Of a stretch of DNA of 64,000 nt, positions 1 through 13,322 are shown piece by piece. A model generated the notes under the pieces. The model was not told the origin of the DNA and did no database searches. It was given only the letters and a program-made list of their open reading frames with translations. The DNA is taken from positions 23,700,074-23,764,073 of the forward strand of contig CM060106.1 in assembly GCA_030522415.1 (NCBI GenBank), given 5' to 3'. Numbering within the stretch: the stretch's first letter is position 1; each line of letters starts with the position of its first letter. Origin of the DNA: Channallabes apus (taxonomy: Eukaryota; Chordata; Actinopteri; Siluriformes; Clariidae). The position numbers and the translations under genes were made by a program.

Positions 1-2126
1 GGTTGCCAATTGTGGAAAAATTTGGCTGTACACCCTCTTAACGTATATTTAATTTTTTCAAGTTTAAAAAAAAAACATGACTTCCTTAAGCCACTGGGAG
101 ATAGTAGGATATTTAGCAGACTTCCAATGAAACAATAATAGACGTCTTGCTAATAAGGATGTGAAAGCCATGATATCCTTTTGTGTAGAATTAAGTGTAA
201 GTGAGCGATCAGGAATCCCAAATATAGCAATTAGAGGGCAAGGTTGGAGAGTTACCCCAAGATCAGTGGACATAATGGCAAAATAACCTGTGCAGAAACC
301 TTCCAGCTCAGGACACAGAAAAAACATGTGGCTAAGGTGACAAGGAGAGCCATGGCATTTATCACATTTGTTTTCCACTTCCGGATACATTTCAGAAAGT
401 CTAGACTTGGGGAAATGTGCCCTGTGTATGACCTTAAATTGAATAATTCCAAGACGAGCACAAGAGGTGGAAGACCGTACCCTCGCTATAGCCTGTTCCC
501 AGGACTCCTCATGTATTTGAATTCCTAGTTCCCCTTCCCATGTACACTTAAGCTTAACATTTGAGTGGTTACTAAGAGACAAGATAGTATCATAGAGTTT
601 CGAAATGGTTCCTCTATGATGAGGAATAAATGACAGCAGTTTCATACTGCTGTTCTGGAGGTAAAGAGGGGAAATTAGGCAAATGCTTGGCAACAAAATT
701 TCGAATTTGAAAATAGTGAAACAGATGGGTAGTGGGGAGACCATAACGAGATGACAAATTGGCAAAACTTTCAAAGACACCATCCACATATAAATATTTT
801 AATTGTTTTATACCCTTGTCAAACCACACTGAGAATGTCGAGTCCAGGAGTGATTGGGGAAACAACTGGTTATCGTTTAGAGGACCCGAAGAAGATGCCC
901 TTACAAATTTAAAGTGCCGTCTAACCTGAAACCAGATTTTGAGTGTGTTAAGAACCACCTGATTATCAGTATACAGAGAGGGTTTTATGGGTAAAGAGGA
1001 ATAGAGCAGAGCCGGTATAGAATATCCCTTACAGGATGCTAGCTCCAATTTACACCAAGAGGATCCAGAAGATTTTAACCAGTAGCAAAGTTTATGGATG
1101 TGAGCAGCCCAGTAGTAAGATAGAAAACTAGGTAATGCAAGTCCTCCACTAAATCTGCATTTCTGCAGTGAAGTTTTACCAACCCCAGGTGGCTTCCCTC
1201 CCCAAATGAAAGAACCAATAATCTTGTCCAGTGAGACAAAAAACTGGTTTGGCAAAAATAAAGGAATCGACTGAAATAAAAATTCAAATTTTGGTAAGAT
1301 ATTAATTTTAACATCTTATCGATTAATGAAAGGAATCTTTGAATATCAGATGTAATCCTTGATATAAGGGGAGTAAAATTAGCTGATTTAAGGCCAGATA
1401 AAGAACAAGTCACGTTATTCCCCAAGTATTTAAACCCCAATGGACTAAGATGAAAGGGTAGATCGGACTGTTGAAGATGACATGCTGACGTATTAATGGG
1501 AAAACACTCACTTTTCCCCAAATTTAATTTGTAACTGGAAAAGAGCTGAAATTCTCAAGAATACCTAAAACACCAGGAATGGAGAGTGCAGGATCAGATA
1601 TATATAATAACAAATCATCGGCATACAATGATAATTTATGTTCAGTTCCATTACGGATGATTCCCTTGAATACAGAGGAAGATCTCAATGTGATAGACAG
1701 AGGCTCGATGGCGATGGCAAAGAGTAAAGGTGACAAAGGGCAACCTTGACGACATCCATGACCCAGAGCAAAATAATCTGAATAAACATCATTAGTATGA
1801 ACACAGGCTTTAGGGGACAAATAAAGAAGCCGAAGCCAAAAAATAAATTTATCGCCAAATCCAAAAACTGCAAACAAATACTTCCACTCCACCCTATTTT
1901 CAGCATCTAAAGAAATCACAAGTTCAGGAAGTTCAGGTAGATGCTTTGAGTAAATAACATTAAAGAGTGTACGGGTATTAAAAAACAATTGATGTCCCTT
2001 TATAAAGCCATTTTGCTCTTCAGATATAATACAAGGAACCACATCCTCTAGGCGAGATGCAATTACTTTAGCCAACACCTTTGCATCAGCATTAAGCAGA
2101 GATAATGGCCTGTAGGAACCACAGGA
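1..2126 (-). pseudogene. L1 retrotransposon ORF2, 3' half (reverse transcriptase to C-terminus)
   Basis: Minus-strand decayed L1-type ORF2. At 1524-2126 the RT core reads with the motif LYADDLLLY (near 1600-1650) and the upstream motif GCRQGCPLSPLLF. Further frames at 1075-1521 and 614-1255 carry the thumb and connection region, and 64-789 holds the C-terminal part with the cysteine/histidine cluster CDKCHGSPCHLSHMFFLC. At least three frame changes separate these pieces, so the copy is dead. The RT frame stops at 2126, where the gypsy element begins, and resumes upstream at 6490. Family knowledge: L1 ORF2p copies its own RNA at a nicked target. The 3' UTR probably runs off the left edge. L1 clade is clear; the sub-family is not. 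Confidence 0.88.
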
Positions 2127-2428
2127 TGTCAGGTTCGCTAGAGGGCGTGATGGATCCAAATGCAGACAGGAGACCTTGTGCGATTTTATCCTGATGTGTG
2201 CTACTTAGGCTGAACTTGGCTTGGCTGGGAAGGTGATACTGTGCCTTTAAGGACGTGCTGCGCTCTGCAGTGTAGTTGTGCTGTGAGAGACGTGCAGGAA
2301 TGCGGAAGCACAGAGGGAGCCGGCGAGAGAGAGCCTGGTGTGCGGCGTGACTCGTGCAGGAATGCGGAAGCGCGGAGAGCCGGTGAGAGAGAGCCCTGTG
2401 TGCGGCATGGCTCGTGCAGGAATGCGCC
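2127..2428 (-). repeat. Truncated 3' LTR of the chromovirus
   Basis: About 302 bp matching 5712-6010. The first ~470 bp of the LTR (U3 on the minus strand) are absent, and the pol tail adjoins directly at about 2429. A normal 3' LTR copied by reverse transcription would be complete, so the deletion probably came after or during integration. Confidence 0.82.
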
Positions 2429-2439
2429 ACCTGGCGTTC

Positions 2440-3930
2440 TAGCAGGTGCCTCAGGGTGGAGTCTATGGAAGTCGGTGATAAGGGATCGATCCAGAATGAA
2501 TCTGGCTGGTACCCAACTCCGCTCCTCAGGGCCGTAGCCCTCCCAGTCCACCAGGTATTGGAGACCACGACCACGGCAGTGAGACCTGAGGAGTCTGTGG
2601 ACTGTGAAGGCTTCGCCTCCATCTATGAGTCGAGGGGGGGATGGGGTTGAATGGGTGGGGATAATGGACAGGGGACCAGTCGGCGGATCTGGGAGACGTG
2701 AAATGTAGGATTGATTCTGCGCATGGAGAGTGGTAGGGCTAGTCGGACGGAGCATGGATTTATGATCCGAGTGATGGTAAAAGGTCCGATGAATCTTGGT
2801 GAAAGTTTCTTGGACGTGGTCTTGAGGGGGAGGTCACGTGCAGACAGCATGATCCTTTGGCCGACACGATATCTGGGGGCTGATGACCGACGACGATTTG
2901 CCTGCTGTTGGAAGGCACTTACGGTGCGCAGTAGTTGCGTTCGGGCCCGCTGCCATGTCCTCTTGCAGCGCCGGATAAAGGTTTGAGCTGAGGGTACGGC
3001 TACATCCTCTTCTTGGGTCGGAAAGAAGGGTGGTTGATAGCCCAGGCAACAGTGGAAGGGGGACATGCCTGTGGAGGAGGTAGGAAGCGAGTTATGGGCG
3101 TACTCGACCCAGGGTAGGAAGCGGCTCCAGGAGGATGGATCCCGGGAGGTCATGCATCTTAAAGACTTCTCCAGCTCCTGGTTGATTCGTTCCGTTTGGC
3201 CATTAGTTTGGGGATGGAATCCGGAAGAAAGACTGGGGTTAGCACCGACGAGGTTGCAAAAGGCCTTCCAGAACTGGGCCGAAAACTGGGGGCCTCTGTC
3301 CGAGATGATGTCGGCCGGGAGTCCGTGAAGTCGGAAGACGTGGTTAATCAATAGTTCGGCTGTTTCCTTTGCAGACGGAGCTTTGGCAGTGGTATGAAGT
3401 GTGCAGCCTTGGAAAAGCGATCCACTATGGTTTGCGATGGTGGTAGGCCAATGACGAAGTCAACGGAGATGTGGGACCAGGGGTGGTGGGGGATAGGAAG
3501 AGGTCTAAGGAACCCTTCAGGTGGGCAGTTAATAATCTTATTCCTGACACAGGTGTCATAGGATGCCACAAAGTTCCTGACATCCTCCTTCATTGTGGAC
3601 CACCAGAAGCGTTGTTGCAGGAGGGAGAGAGTGTGTGCTGCCCCGGGATGGCATGCCAGTCTGGAACTGTGAGCCCAGTCTAACACCTGTGGTCGTACAG
3701 AGACTGGGACAAAGAGCTTGTTAGGTGGGACGACGCTTGGGCCTGGTTCCCGTTCGAGGGTCTGCTGGACCAGATGCTCCACAGTAAGCCGGGTTATAGC
3801 CACGAGGCACTGAGGAGGAAGGATAGTCTCTGTCGTGGGTGCGTCCTGAGAGGTGGAGAATTGCCGAGAGAGGGCGTCGGGCTTAGCGTTCTTGGAACCA
3901 GGGCGATACGACAGCGTGAACCGGAAACGT
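2440..3930 (-). pseudogene. Chromovirus RNase H tail, integrase and chromodomain
   Basis: RNase H begins with VEVDASET and jumps to the end of the domain near 3930, losing its core. Integrase is at 3348-3803 and 2623-3351: a zinc-binding segment ([21 protein letters not shown], then a C..C pair), the core with [11 protein letters not shown] and [12 protein letters not shown], and the glutamate in [13 protein letters not shown] small gap and a frame change lie near 3390-3410. The frame then runs to an ordinary integrase C-terminus ([10 protein letters not shown]) and a chromodomain at about 2440-2650 ([19 protein letters not shown]). Chromodomains steer integration to marked chromatin in this group. 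Confidence 0.86.
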
Positions 3931-3959
3931 GAGTTTCGGATGCGTCCACTTCCACGACA

Positions 3960-4790
3960 AACTGGAGGAACCCCAAGAAGCGTTGTAGTTCGCGTCTTGA
4001 TGAGACTGGCCAGTCAGTGACCGCCTTTACCTTGGTGGGGTCCATCTGGATGCCCTCAGGGGAGATGCAATATCCTAAAAAGGATGTGGATGAGCAATGA
4101 AACTCGCATTTTTCCGCCTTGATGTAAAGTTTATTTTCAAGTAGCCGTTGCAGGACCTGGCGAACGTGGGATTTGTGTTCTTTGCCTGAGCGTGAAAAAA
4201 TCAAGATGTCGTCCAGGTAAGCAAAAACAAAGACATTGAGGAAATCCCTGAGGACATCGTTAATGAGAGCCTGAAACACAGCCTGTTGGTTAATCCGAAA
4301 GGAACCACTAGGTACTCATAATGGCCGGTGGGTGTGTTAAAGGCGGTTTTCCACTCATCACCCTCCCGTACCCTGACAAGGTGGTAGGCATTTCTCAGAT
4401 CCAGTTTGGTGAAGACACGGGCGTCCTGGAGGAGTTCGAAGGGAGGCCTAGAACAATGGGTGCATGGGCGTTTTGAACAATTAGGAGGGAAATGGTCTCT
4501 GTGTGGTTTCCTGGAAACTGTAGGGTAATGGGGACAGTACGATGGGTAATCGGGTTCAACTTGCTGCAATCCAGAGCTTGAATCGTGAAGGACTGATGCA
4601 AGGGCGTGAGAGGAATATTAAATTTGGAGGCGGAGAGAGAAGAGATTAGATTCTGGTCGGCCCCGGAGTCCAATAACGCGTGAGTGACGTAGGATTGGTT
4701 GCCATGGGTCAGAGTCACAGAGAAGCCTGATCGTTGGTCCGGGGAAAACACAGATGCGGGGTCCCCCTGCATCCCCAGAACTACGGGGGG
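3960..4790 (-). pseudogene. Chromovirus protease and reverse transcriptase, with deletions
   Basis: Aspartic protease with the active-site triad in ALLDSGADQNLI (near 4650-4680), then PIVLGLP. The text then jumps to [20 protein letters not shown] inside the RT, so the N-terminal RT block is missing (junction near 4440). The RT catalytic motif is [11 protein letters not shown] (near 4200-4215, in the frame 3794-4279). The expected ANFYRRFI-type block after RELQRFLGF is missing and an RNase H start (VVEVDAS) follows at once. Confidence 0.82.
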
Positions 4791-5694
4791 GGCTGCCCTT
4801 TAAGTGGGCAGGAGCACACAGCATGACCGGTCTGACCGCAGTAGAAGCACGCACCAACATCCCTGCGGCGCTGACGTTCTTTAGGTGAAACTCGCGCGCG
4901 GCCTATCTGCATGGGTTCAGGGAGGGGCTCTGAGATGGTCAAGGTCGGTGTAGAGGTGAGTGGTTCGTGACAGGTCTGACGCTCGTTTCTTCGTGCCCGC
5001 TTACGGCCGTCAATGCGTGTAGCTAAATCAATGAGCCCCTGGAGATCTGAGGGAAGTTCTCGGGCTCATCCTTAATAGGGTCCGAGAGTCCATGGAGAAA
5101 ACAGTCAAACAACGCCTTCTCATCCCAACCACTAGAGGGGGCCAGGGTGCGGAAATCTATGGCATAGTCAGGGACAGAGCGAATTCCCTGACATAGCTGA
5201 AGTATCTGACTTGCCGCCTGATGTCCCCTAGAGGAGCGGTCGAAGACTCTTCTCATCTCATCTGTGAAGGTCTTGTAAGTGAAGCAGCATGATTCTTGGG
5301 CATCCCATAACGCTGTTCCCCACTCTCTCGCCTTTCCTGAAAGGAGGGTGATTATGTACGCAACCTTTGATTGTTCCGTGGGAAATGACGTGGCCTGTAG
5401 TTCTAGGACAAGGGAACACTGGGATAAAAAAGAACGACAAGTGGCTGGATCTCCATCATAGGTGGGTGGAGCAGGGAGGTGGGGCTCTGGGCTAGGAGAG
5501 AGCACCGGAGGAGGAGGTCAAGGAATGGATGACAGGGGTGGTTGGTTCTGAACCTGGGTGGAAAGGGACCGTAAAGTTTCAGTGATAGTTTGGAGGATTT
5601 TAGTGATGTGTCTTATTTCCTGCTGGTGGGAGCCTAGGAGGTCACCTTGACTCTCCAGTGCCCCCCAAAGGTGAGCTGCTTCTGCTGGATCCAT
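4790..5694 (-). pseudogene. Chromovirus gag (capsid and CCHC zinc knuckle)
   Basis: The start codon lies 18 bp inside the 5' LTR and gives MDPAEAAHLWGALESQ. A frame change near 5510 leads to the capsid-like part (5023-5505), with the motif LPAPPTYDGDPATCRSF and a typical retrotransposon-gag core (KVAYIITLLSGKAREWG). A further frame change leads to a knuckle of the form CFYCGQTGH near 4825-4860. Gag would package element RNA in cytoplasmic particles. The frame breaks show the copy cannot make intact Gag. Confidence 0.8.
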
Positions 5695-5711
5695 TTCTGG
5701 CCAGATTATTC

Positions 5712-6484
5712 TGTCAGGTTCGCTAGAGGGCGTGATGGATCCAAATGCAGACAGGAGACCTTGTGTGATTTTATCCTGATGTGTGCTACTTAGGCTGAAC
5801 TTGGCTTGGCTGGGAAGGTGAAACTGTGCCTTTAAGGACGTGCTGCGCTCTGCAGTGTAGTTGTGCTGTGAGAGACGTGCAGGAATGCGGAAGCACAGAG
5901 GGAGCCGGCGAGAGAGAGCCTGGTGTGCGGCGTGACTCGTGCAGGAATGTGGAAGCGCGGAGAGCCGGTGAGAGAGTCCTGTGTGCGGCATGGCTCGTGC
6001 AGGAATGCGGAAGCACGGAGAGCCGGTGAGAGCGAGGAGAACTGCGCAGGTTGGTTGCTGGTTTCGTCGCATTCACTTATGGATGAGTTTGAGTCGGTTT
6101 AAATCCGAAGAAGGAGGGAGAGAGTCCGTGATCCGAGTTCGTTGTCGTTAAATACATGCAAGGGTCAAAATATTCAGTGAGCAGTCCGTAAGCGTGGAAA
6201 TCCAAGGCGTGAGGCGAGAGCGAGGTCGAGATAAACAAAGTGCGGTCGGTAACGAGAAACTTGAGCATGGAAGATTCGCTGGAAAATCGGGCTAAGAGCA
6301 CTCAATAATCTGGCAACGTGACAGTGGCAGAGTGCGGTTTAAATAGGTAGGGAGGATGATGGATGATAGCTCACAGGTGTGCTGAAAGCGGAAGGTGAGG
6401 TGGTGAGACGCAAGGTGTGGATGGGAACGTGGAACCGGAGTGCTTATAGATTATAGCAGGGCTGTATCTTGACGGGTCATGACA
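5712..6484 (-). repeat. 5' LTR of the chromovirus at 2127-6484
   Basis: About 773 bp, opening TGTCATGACCC and closing CCTGACA on the minus strand. The last 300 bp match the truncated partner at 2127-2428 nearly base for base and contain short tandem copies of a GTGCAGGAATGCGG-type motif. GAATAATC follows directly, then the gag start codon (5692-5694). Confidence 0.88.
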
Positions 6485-6489
6485 CAGGA

Positions 6490-7773
6490 GGTTGGATCTT
6501 TGTCATTTTTGAGAAGGAGTGGTATAGTGGCTTGTGTGAAAGTTGGTGGTAATGAACCCCTTTCCAAGGATTCATCAAACACAGATAAAAGCAATGGTGC
6601 CAATTTACCAATAAATGTTTTATAAAATTCAATTGGAAACTCATCACGGCCTGGGGCTTTATTAGACTGCATAGCTGTAATAGCATTCAATACTTCTTCA
6701 ACGGAAAACGGGGAGTCCAATTGCCCGGCAATATTAGTATCATTTACAGGGTTTGAAAGATTATGAAGAAATTTGTTCATTTTAGCTTTGTCCGTAGGAA
6801 ATTCTGACTTGTATAATGAAGCGTAAAATGTTTTAAAGGTATAATTAATTTCCAAGTGATCTGTAGTAATAGTGTCAAGTGTTTTTAATACTAGGTATGA
6901 AGTGGCTTGTCGTCGTAGCTGATGTGCCAACAACGACTTGCCTTGTTGCCATATTCATAATATGAGCCACGATTGCGCAGTAACAAGCGCTCTGCCTCTT
7001 TAGTTGACATAAGATTGAATTCTGCTTGCAAATCAAGACGCTGCTTCAGTAATTCTGGAGAAGGCTTAAGTGTATAACCTTGGTCAAGGTTACTAATCGC
7101 AGCTGTAAGTTATTTAAGCCTGCCATTAATCTTTTTATCAGCAAGAACAGAATAAGAGATAATTTGACCTCTCAGGTAGCATTTAAGTGTCTCCCGTATC
7201 AGAGAATATGAGACTCAATCGTTTTGATTGAAGGACAAGAACTCCTCAATAGAACTTGAAATTAATTCACAAAATTCTTTATCTGCCAGAAGAAGAGAGT
7301 TAAATCTCCAAAGTGGTGGGCTACGTTTATAGGTAGAAAGCTGAATATCCAATAGCAGAGGTGAATGATCAGATATTACAAAACCAGAATAGTCAGAAGA
7401 AGTAACACACAAATCAAGAGCTCTGTCTATAAGAAAGTAATCAATCCTGGAATAAGAATGGTGCACCTGGGAGAAAAAAGAAAATTTTTTGATTGAAGGG
7501 TTGCGAAATATCCATGGATCAATAAGATCGTTCTGTTTCATAAAATCTGAAAATATTTTAGACATAGATGATGGAGTCAGGTCACGAGGATTAGATCGAT
7601 TCAAGATTGGATCAAAAACACAATTCAGATCTCCACCGAGGATCAGCAAATGAGTATTCAAGAAGGGGATATTACTAAGCAGTCTATTAGCGAATTCAGC
7701 ATCATCAAAATTTGGGGCATATACATTTACCAGCAAAACCTTTTTTTGCATTAGGGTACCAGCAACAATGATG
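6490..7773 (-). pseudogene. L1 ORF2, middle part (endonuclease, linker, start of RT)
   Basis: Continuation of the L1 between the gypsy and Tc1 insertions. The frame 7215-7751 is an apurinic-type endonuclease: VNVYAPN, LILGGDLNCVFDP, RIDYFLID and SDHSPLLLDI all match the fold's catalytic blocks. A linker with several stops lies at 6940-7210. The frame 6451-6933 carries the linker-RT start (NKAPGRDEFPIEFYKTF, SLPPTFTQATIPLLLK). Endonuclease would nick the target and RT would prime there. Broken by frame changes, so inactive. Confidence 0.88.
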
Positions 7774-7775
7774 TA

Positions 7776-9346
<1,571 letters not shown>

Positions 9347-9348
9347 TA

Positions 9349-9490
9349 TCTACCATTCTTATCAGCGATAACTTTGGTTGATGAGAATTGAACTCTCTTA
9401 TTAACGAGAATGACAACTCCTCTAGCTTTCGAATTAAAGTTTGAGTGAAAGACCTGACCTACCCAAGGGCAATATAACCTATAATGATCT
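9349..9490 (-). pseudogene. L1 ORF2 endonuclease fragment
   Basis: Short continuation of the L1 between the Tc1 element and a MITE-like insert. The minus strand reads HYRLYCPWVGQVFHSNF, GVVILVNKRVQF and ADKNGR, the second endonuclease block of L1 ORF2. Confidence 0.82.
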
Positions 9491-9695
9491 TTACATTTAA
9501 ATTTAGGCATTTGGCTCTTATCCAGAGCGACTTACAAAAAGTGCTTTAAAGCTTACATCACTGGATACATACTTACACTGGGTTAACTAGGTTAATAACT
9601 AAGTGCCATTAGTCCAACACAACTGGGGGGGGGGGCGGGTGTTAGTCTAAGTATTGGAGAAACAGATGTGTCTTGAGTCGTCGTTTAGTTGTCGT
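9491..9695. mobile_element. Small MITE-like insert in L1 ORF2
   Basis: About 205 bp that interrupt the L1 frame between QETHLRSKED and HYRLYCPWVG. It starts with a phrase familiar from dispersed fish repeats (GCATTTGGC...TTATCCAGAGCGACTTAC) and contains a run of 11 G. Flanks TGATCTTT and TCTTCTTT resemble an imperfect 8-bp duplication, which would suit a hAT MITE. Exact ends are uncertain. Confidence 0.55.
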
Positions 9696-9870
9696 TTAGT
9701 CTTCTTTACTACGAAGGTGAGTCTCCTGTAAAAATGCTATATTCGAATTTAGACGTTTCAAGTGTGTGAAAACCTTAGATTTCTTAACAGGGTTACCCCT
9801 AAACACACATACACCCAAAGTCTCCACATAACAGAACAAAGGAGACACAGTGTTCCCCCAAATAGCAAAA
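9696..9870 (-). pseudogene. L1 ORF2 5' end (start of endonuclease)
   Basis: The minus strand reads GNPVKKSKVFTHLKRLNSN, then IAFLQETHLRSKED, the first endonuclease block that carries the catalytic glutamate in other L1 copies. The upstream part of the frame runs into the TA repeat at 9889-9956 and is not credible coding. Confidence 0.78.
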
Positions 9871-9882
9871 ATCAAAAAACAC

Positions 9883-9888
<6 letters not shown>

Positions 9889-9956
<68 letters not shown>
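9889..9956. repeat. (TA)n microsatellite
   Basis: About 34 uninterrupted TA units between L1 ORF1 and ORF2. The apparent ORFs over it on both strands are only repeat (IYIYIY). Confidence 0.97.
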
Positions 9957-9961
<5 letters not shown>

Positions 9962-10277
9962 AACACAGTACAAAATATTGTTTCCTCAGAAGATGAACAT
10001 TCCAACAAAACAAAAGTACCAAAAAAAACAAGTCCTGTGCAAACAAATGCAGTAAGCATAGAAATTATTGTGCTGGACTAATCCGAAGTACAAGAGTATA
10101 ATATGCGATTTAGTCTTATTATATAAAAGTGAAAATAAAAAAGCAAACAAACAATAAAATAACTAGTGCAACACACAAAAAAAAACAATGAGCAGGTAGT
10201 GTTAAACCTAACGAGAGTGTAAACACTTAGCAGCATTACAGCACCAAATTGTAGGGCTATTGAGGGTCACCCAGAAA

Positions 10278-11175
10278 TCAACGTTTTAACATAAACACTG
10301 GCTTTTTCCGCTGAAACAAAGTCCTTCTCAACACCCTTATATGTGATGCGAAGTCGCGCTGAATGAAACAGGCCATAACGAACACCTTAAACGCCACGCA
10401 GCTGCTGCCTGACCATATTGAATACAGCCCAAGCGATGCTATCTTGGCAGTGTAGTCAGGAAAGACTGAGATGGTCCGGTCTCCAACTTTAATCTGTCGG
10501 CGTTCTCTAGCATGTTGTAAAATGTCAACGCAGTCAGTGTGGTAATGAAACCTGCATTTAGTGGCTCGTGGACGGTCGCCGGGCTTAGGTGTGGGTTGGA
10601 GGGTCCTGTGGGAATGATCCAAAACTGGCTCCTTCTCCAGATTAAAGGCCTCCTTTAGCAAGGAGGCCACGGCCGCAGTGGTGCACGTGTCAGTACTCCC
10701 ACTATCCTAACATTGTTACGCCGCGTCCTAGACTCCAAGTCTTCACATTTATTCTCCAGCTTGGCTACATTATCTGTGAGGCACTTGATGGTATTCTTCA
10801 TCTCGGCTATGTTGTCGGAGCACACAGTAAGTGCGTGCTCCATCTCCCTGACCGTACCTTTTAGCTCAGACACGGTAGCGTCATTAGCAGCTTTATCTAT
10901 CGCCAGCTGCGTCTTCACCGTTTGCAAGTCGAACTTGATGGTAGACAAAGCATCCCCGAGAGTATCCTGAAATTCTTTTTAAAAATATCAGCGATATCTT
11001 TCCTCAGCGAGGCCAACAACTCAACTTTAAGAGCGTCAATATCTGGATTAGCCTGGCTCGAGGGGGGCTTTACAGGTGACGACGGCTCACTCAAGGATGT
11101 GGTCACGGTTTGCAAATTAGGCCTCAGTTGTGTTTGAATAGTTCTGCGTGTTTTAATATATTTTGCTGCCATTTT
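10278..11175 (-). pseudogene. L1 ORF1 (coiled-coil RNA-binding protein)
   Basis: Three frames make one decayed ORF1. 10915-11172 starts with MAAKYIKTRR and a low-complexity N-terminus. 10655-10948 holds a heptad-patterned coiled coil (VSELKGTVREMEHALT, NVAKLENKCEDLESRTRRNN) that runs into the conserved NNVRIVGV start of the RRM-like domain. 10278-10670 holds the end of the domain (SLLKEAFNLEKEPVLDHSHR, KCRFHYHTDCVDILQHARE). In working L1s the trimer coats the element RNA. Two frame changes, near 10660 and 10950, make it non-functional. Confidence 0.84.
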
Positions 11176-11384
11176 ACGCAGTCCCGAGTAAAACTTTTCA
11201 ACTCAACTAATTACAGAATAAAACAGGACTAAAATTATGGGCAAAAAGCACAAATGAATAACAAACTCACGTCCTACTCCATCAAAGCTCAACCGGTAGT
11301 CCCTCTGTGAGGGTGTGTTTGTGTCTGTGCTCTGCAATACATTTGCACCACATCGAGGACATACCCCACCTCGTGTCCTACAAC

Positions 11385-12170
11385 ACTATTTTTAAATTTG
11401 AATGAAATGAAAAGTAATAGACTTTCAAATCACATGAGACAATATTTTATTAAAAATAGGACATTACGAACATAATGTTAAAATGTTAAAATGGAGAAAT
11501 TTTATCCATTAAATAGGCTCATTTCAAATATGATGCCTGCTACAGGTCTCAAAAAATTTGGGACGGGGCAACAAAGGGCTGAAAAAGCAAGACATTTTGA
11601 AGATTCAGCTGGGAGAACATCTAGCATTACTGTAGATCGGTAACATGATAGGCTATAAAACAGATATCTTAGAGAGGGAGAGTGTCTCAGACATAAATAT
11701 GGATAGTGGCTCTCCAATCTGTGAAGGAGTGGATAAAAAGATCGTGGATTACCTTAAAAAACAAGGTTCCTCAATGTCAAATTGCAAAGGCTTTGCACAT
11801 CGCATCATCTACAGTGCATAACATCATCAAAAGATTTAAAAGTGGAGAAATCTCTGTGGCTAAGGGACAAGACCTTTGAGGGATGCCCTCAGACAACACT
11901 GCATCAATTATCGGCATGATTGTGTCACTGACATTACTACACCATGGTAAACATGCCCATGTCCCAACTTTTTTGCAACTTGTAGCAAGCATTAAATTAG
12001 AAATGAGCTTATTTTGTGCATAAAATTAAAAAAAATATTTCAGTTTAAACATTTGTTATGTTTTCTATGTTCTATTGTGAATAGAATATTGGTTCATGTG
12101 ATTTGAAAGTCTTTTTACATTTCATTTTATTAAAATAAAAAAAACGCCCCAACTATTCCAGAATTCTGGT
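11385..12170. mobile_element. Internally deleted Tc1/mariner-type relic
   Basis: The ends are inverted: GACTTTCAAATCACATGAG at about 11428 and CATGTGATTTGAAAGTC at about 12095. The inner text (for example CACCATGGTAAACATGCCC and CCCAACTTTTTTGCAACTTG near 11940-11990) matches the 3' part of a common fish Tc1/mariner-type element as I remember it. The catalytic part of the transposase is missing. No usable ORF remains. Confidence 0.6.
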
Positions 12171-13322
12171 TTTAATTCTCCTGGGATAGGTTCAAGGCCC
12201 TCCACAACTCTGAATAGAGGATAAAGCGGTATGGATGATCACACTGAGATGATTAATTTAGATGAACATTCAACAAGTTCGACATAAAAAGTTTATAGTA
12301 GGATTGACAACGTTGGATTGACTGTCGTTACTTTGTGATTATCTGACTAAGAACATTATTAGGGTAACATTATTAAGTTTTGTTGGCTTCAAACTTATAA
12401 TACAAATGCAGCCACAGCTATCCATTTTTAGTTATTTAACATTAGATAATGTATTATTAATGTTCTGTTGTCAGAAACATACTGGAGGACACAATGCAGG
12501 TTGTCCAAACTTTATTAACAACAGCAATTAAAACAAACAAATCAGAATCAGTAAACAGGCAGAGACAAAGTGATCAGAACACAACCTGCATCAGGGCTGA
12601 ACAGCATCAAAAACTAAAATCCAGAAATAGGATAAAAAAAACAAATATAATGTTTGGTATTTACTTAAAGAACAATATACTAAATAATAAAATGTTAATA
12701 ATAAATTACTAGTGTCTTCTACTACTACAACTTGTACTACTACTACTACTACCACCACAATTACTACTACTTACAACAATAATAGTAGGAGCAACTAATA
12801 ATAATAATAATTTTTTATTATTATTATTATTATTATTATAAATTAGTGTGATGCTATAACATACATAATTTGTGGGATATCTAGTCTATTATACCAAAAT
12901 TAGGTATGAACAACTGATTGTACTGTAATAATCTGAAAGTCCCACTTAAAATCAATTACTATGATTACTATGAATACAGATACTTTTATTATTGCTTAAA
13001 TATTGAAGATTGTATCTATTGTCACAGACTTCAGACTCTGAAGGCAGTAAGGTTCAAACAAAAAAACTAAATCTTTTATAAACAATGTGAACACAAAAAC
13101 AGAGTACAGTGTGACTATTTCTATTTGGTTCTAATTCCTTTACGTTGGATATGCAATCAACACTGACATCAAGCTGAATGATTGGTCAGCTGGTTTGAAT
13201 TATCTGTATGTTTCATGTGTGTAAGAGCAATAAATTCACAACAATATGCAGTATGTAAGATTGACAGGATTAAAATTACAGGAGCATATAGGTCTAACAA
13301 TATTTATTTTTTACTCATCTAG
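12171..13322. other. Intron sequence with simple repeats
   Basis: No gene seen. 12720-12845 holds (TAC)n, (TAATAA)n and (TTATTA)n tracts, the last two inverted to each other around 12799-12840 so they can fold back. The rest is AT-rich and unassigned, up to the otog acceptor at 13321-13322. Confidence 0.6.

Larger units (their letters stand above)
2127..6484 (-). mobile_element. Ty3/gypsy chromovirus, LTR to LTR, internally deleted
   Basis: Element bounded by TGTCA and TGACA and flanked by the 5-bp duplication CAGGA (2122-2126 and 6485-6489). It sits in L1 ORF2: the L1 frame ends with a residue string KDPTSC on one side and resumes with SCGSYRPLSLLN on the other. The order on the minus strand is LTR, gag, protease, RT, integrase, chromodomain, LTR. 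The chromodomain places it with chromoviruses. The 3' LTR lacks most of its U3 and several pol blocks are missing, so it is a defective copy. Confidence 0.92.

Noticed and set aside
2241..2537. 98-codon ORF, also at 5826-6029
   Set aside because: Both copies lie in the LTR antisense and encode only the tandem [15 protein letters not shown] repeat.
9696..10055. ORFs on both strands over the TA repeat
   Set aside because: Most of each translation is IYIYIY repeat; only the L1 stretch at 9696-9870 is real.
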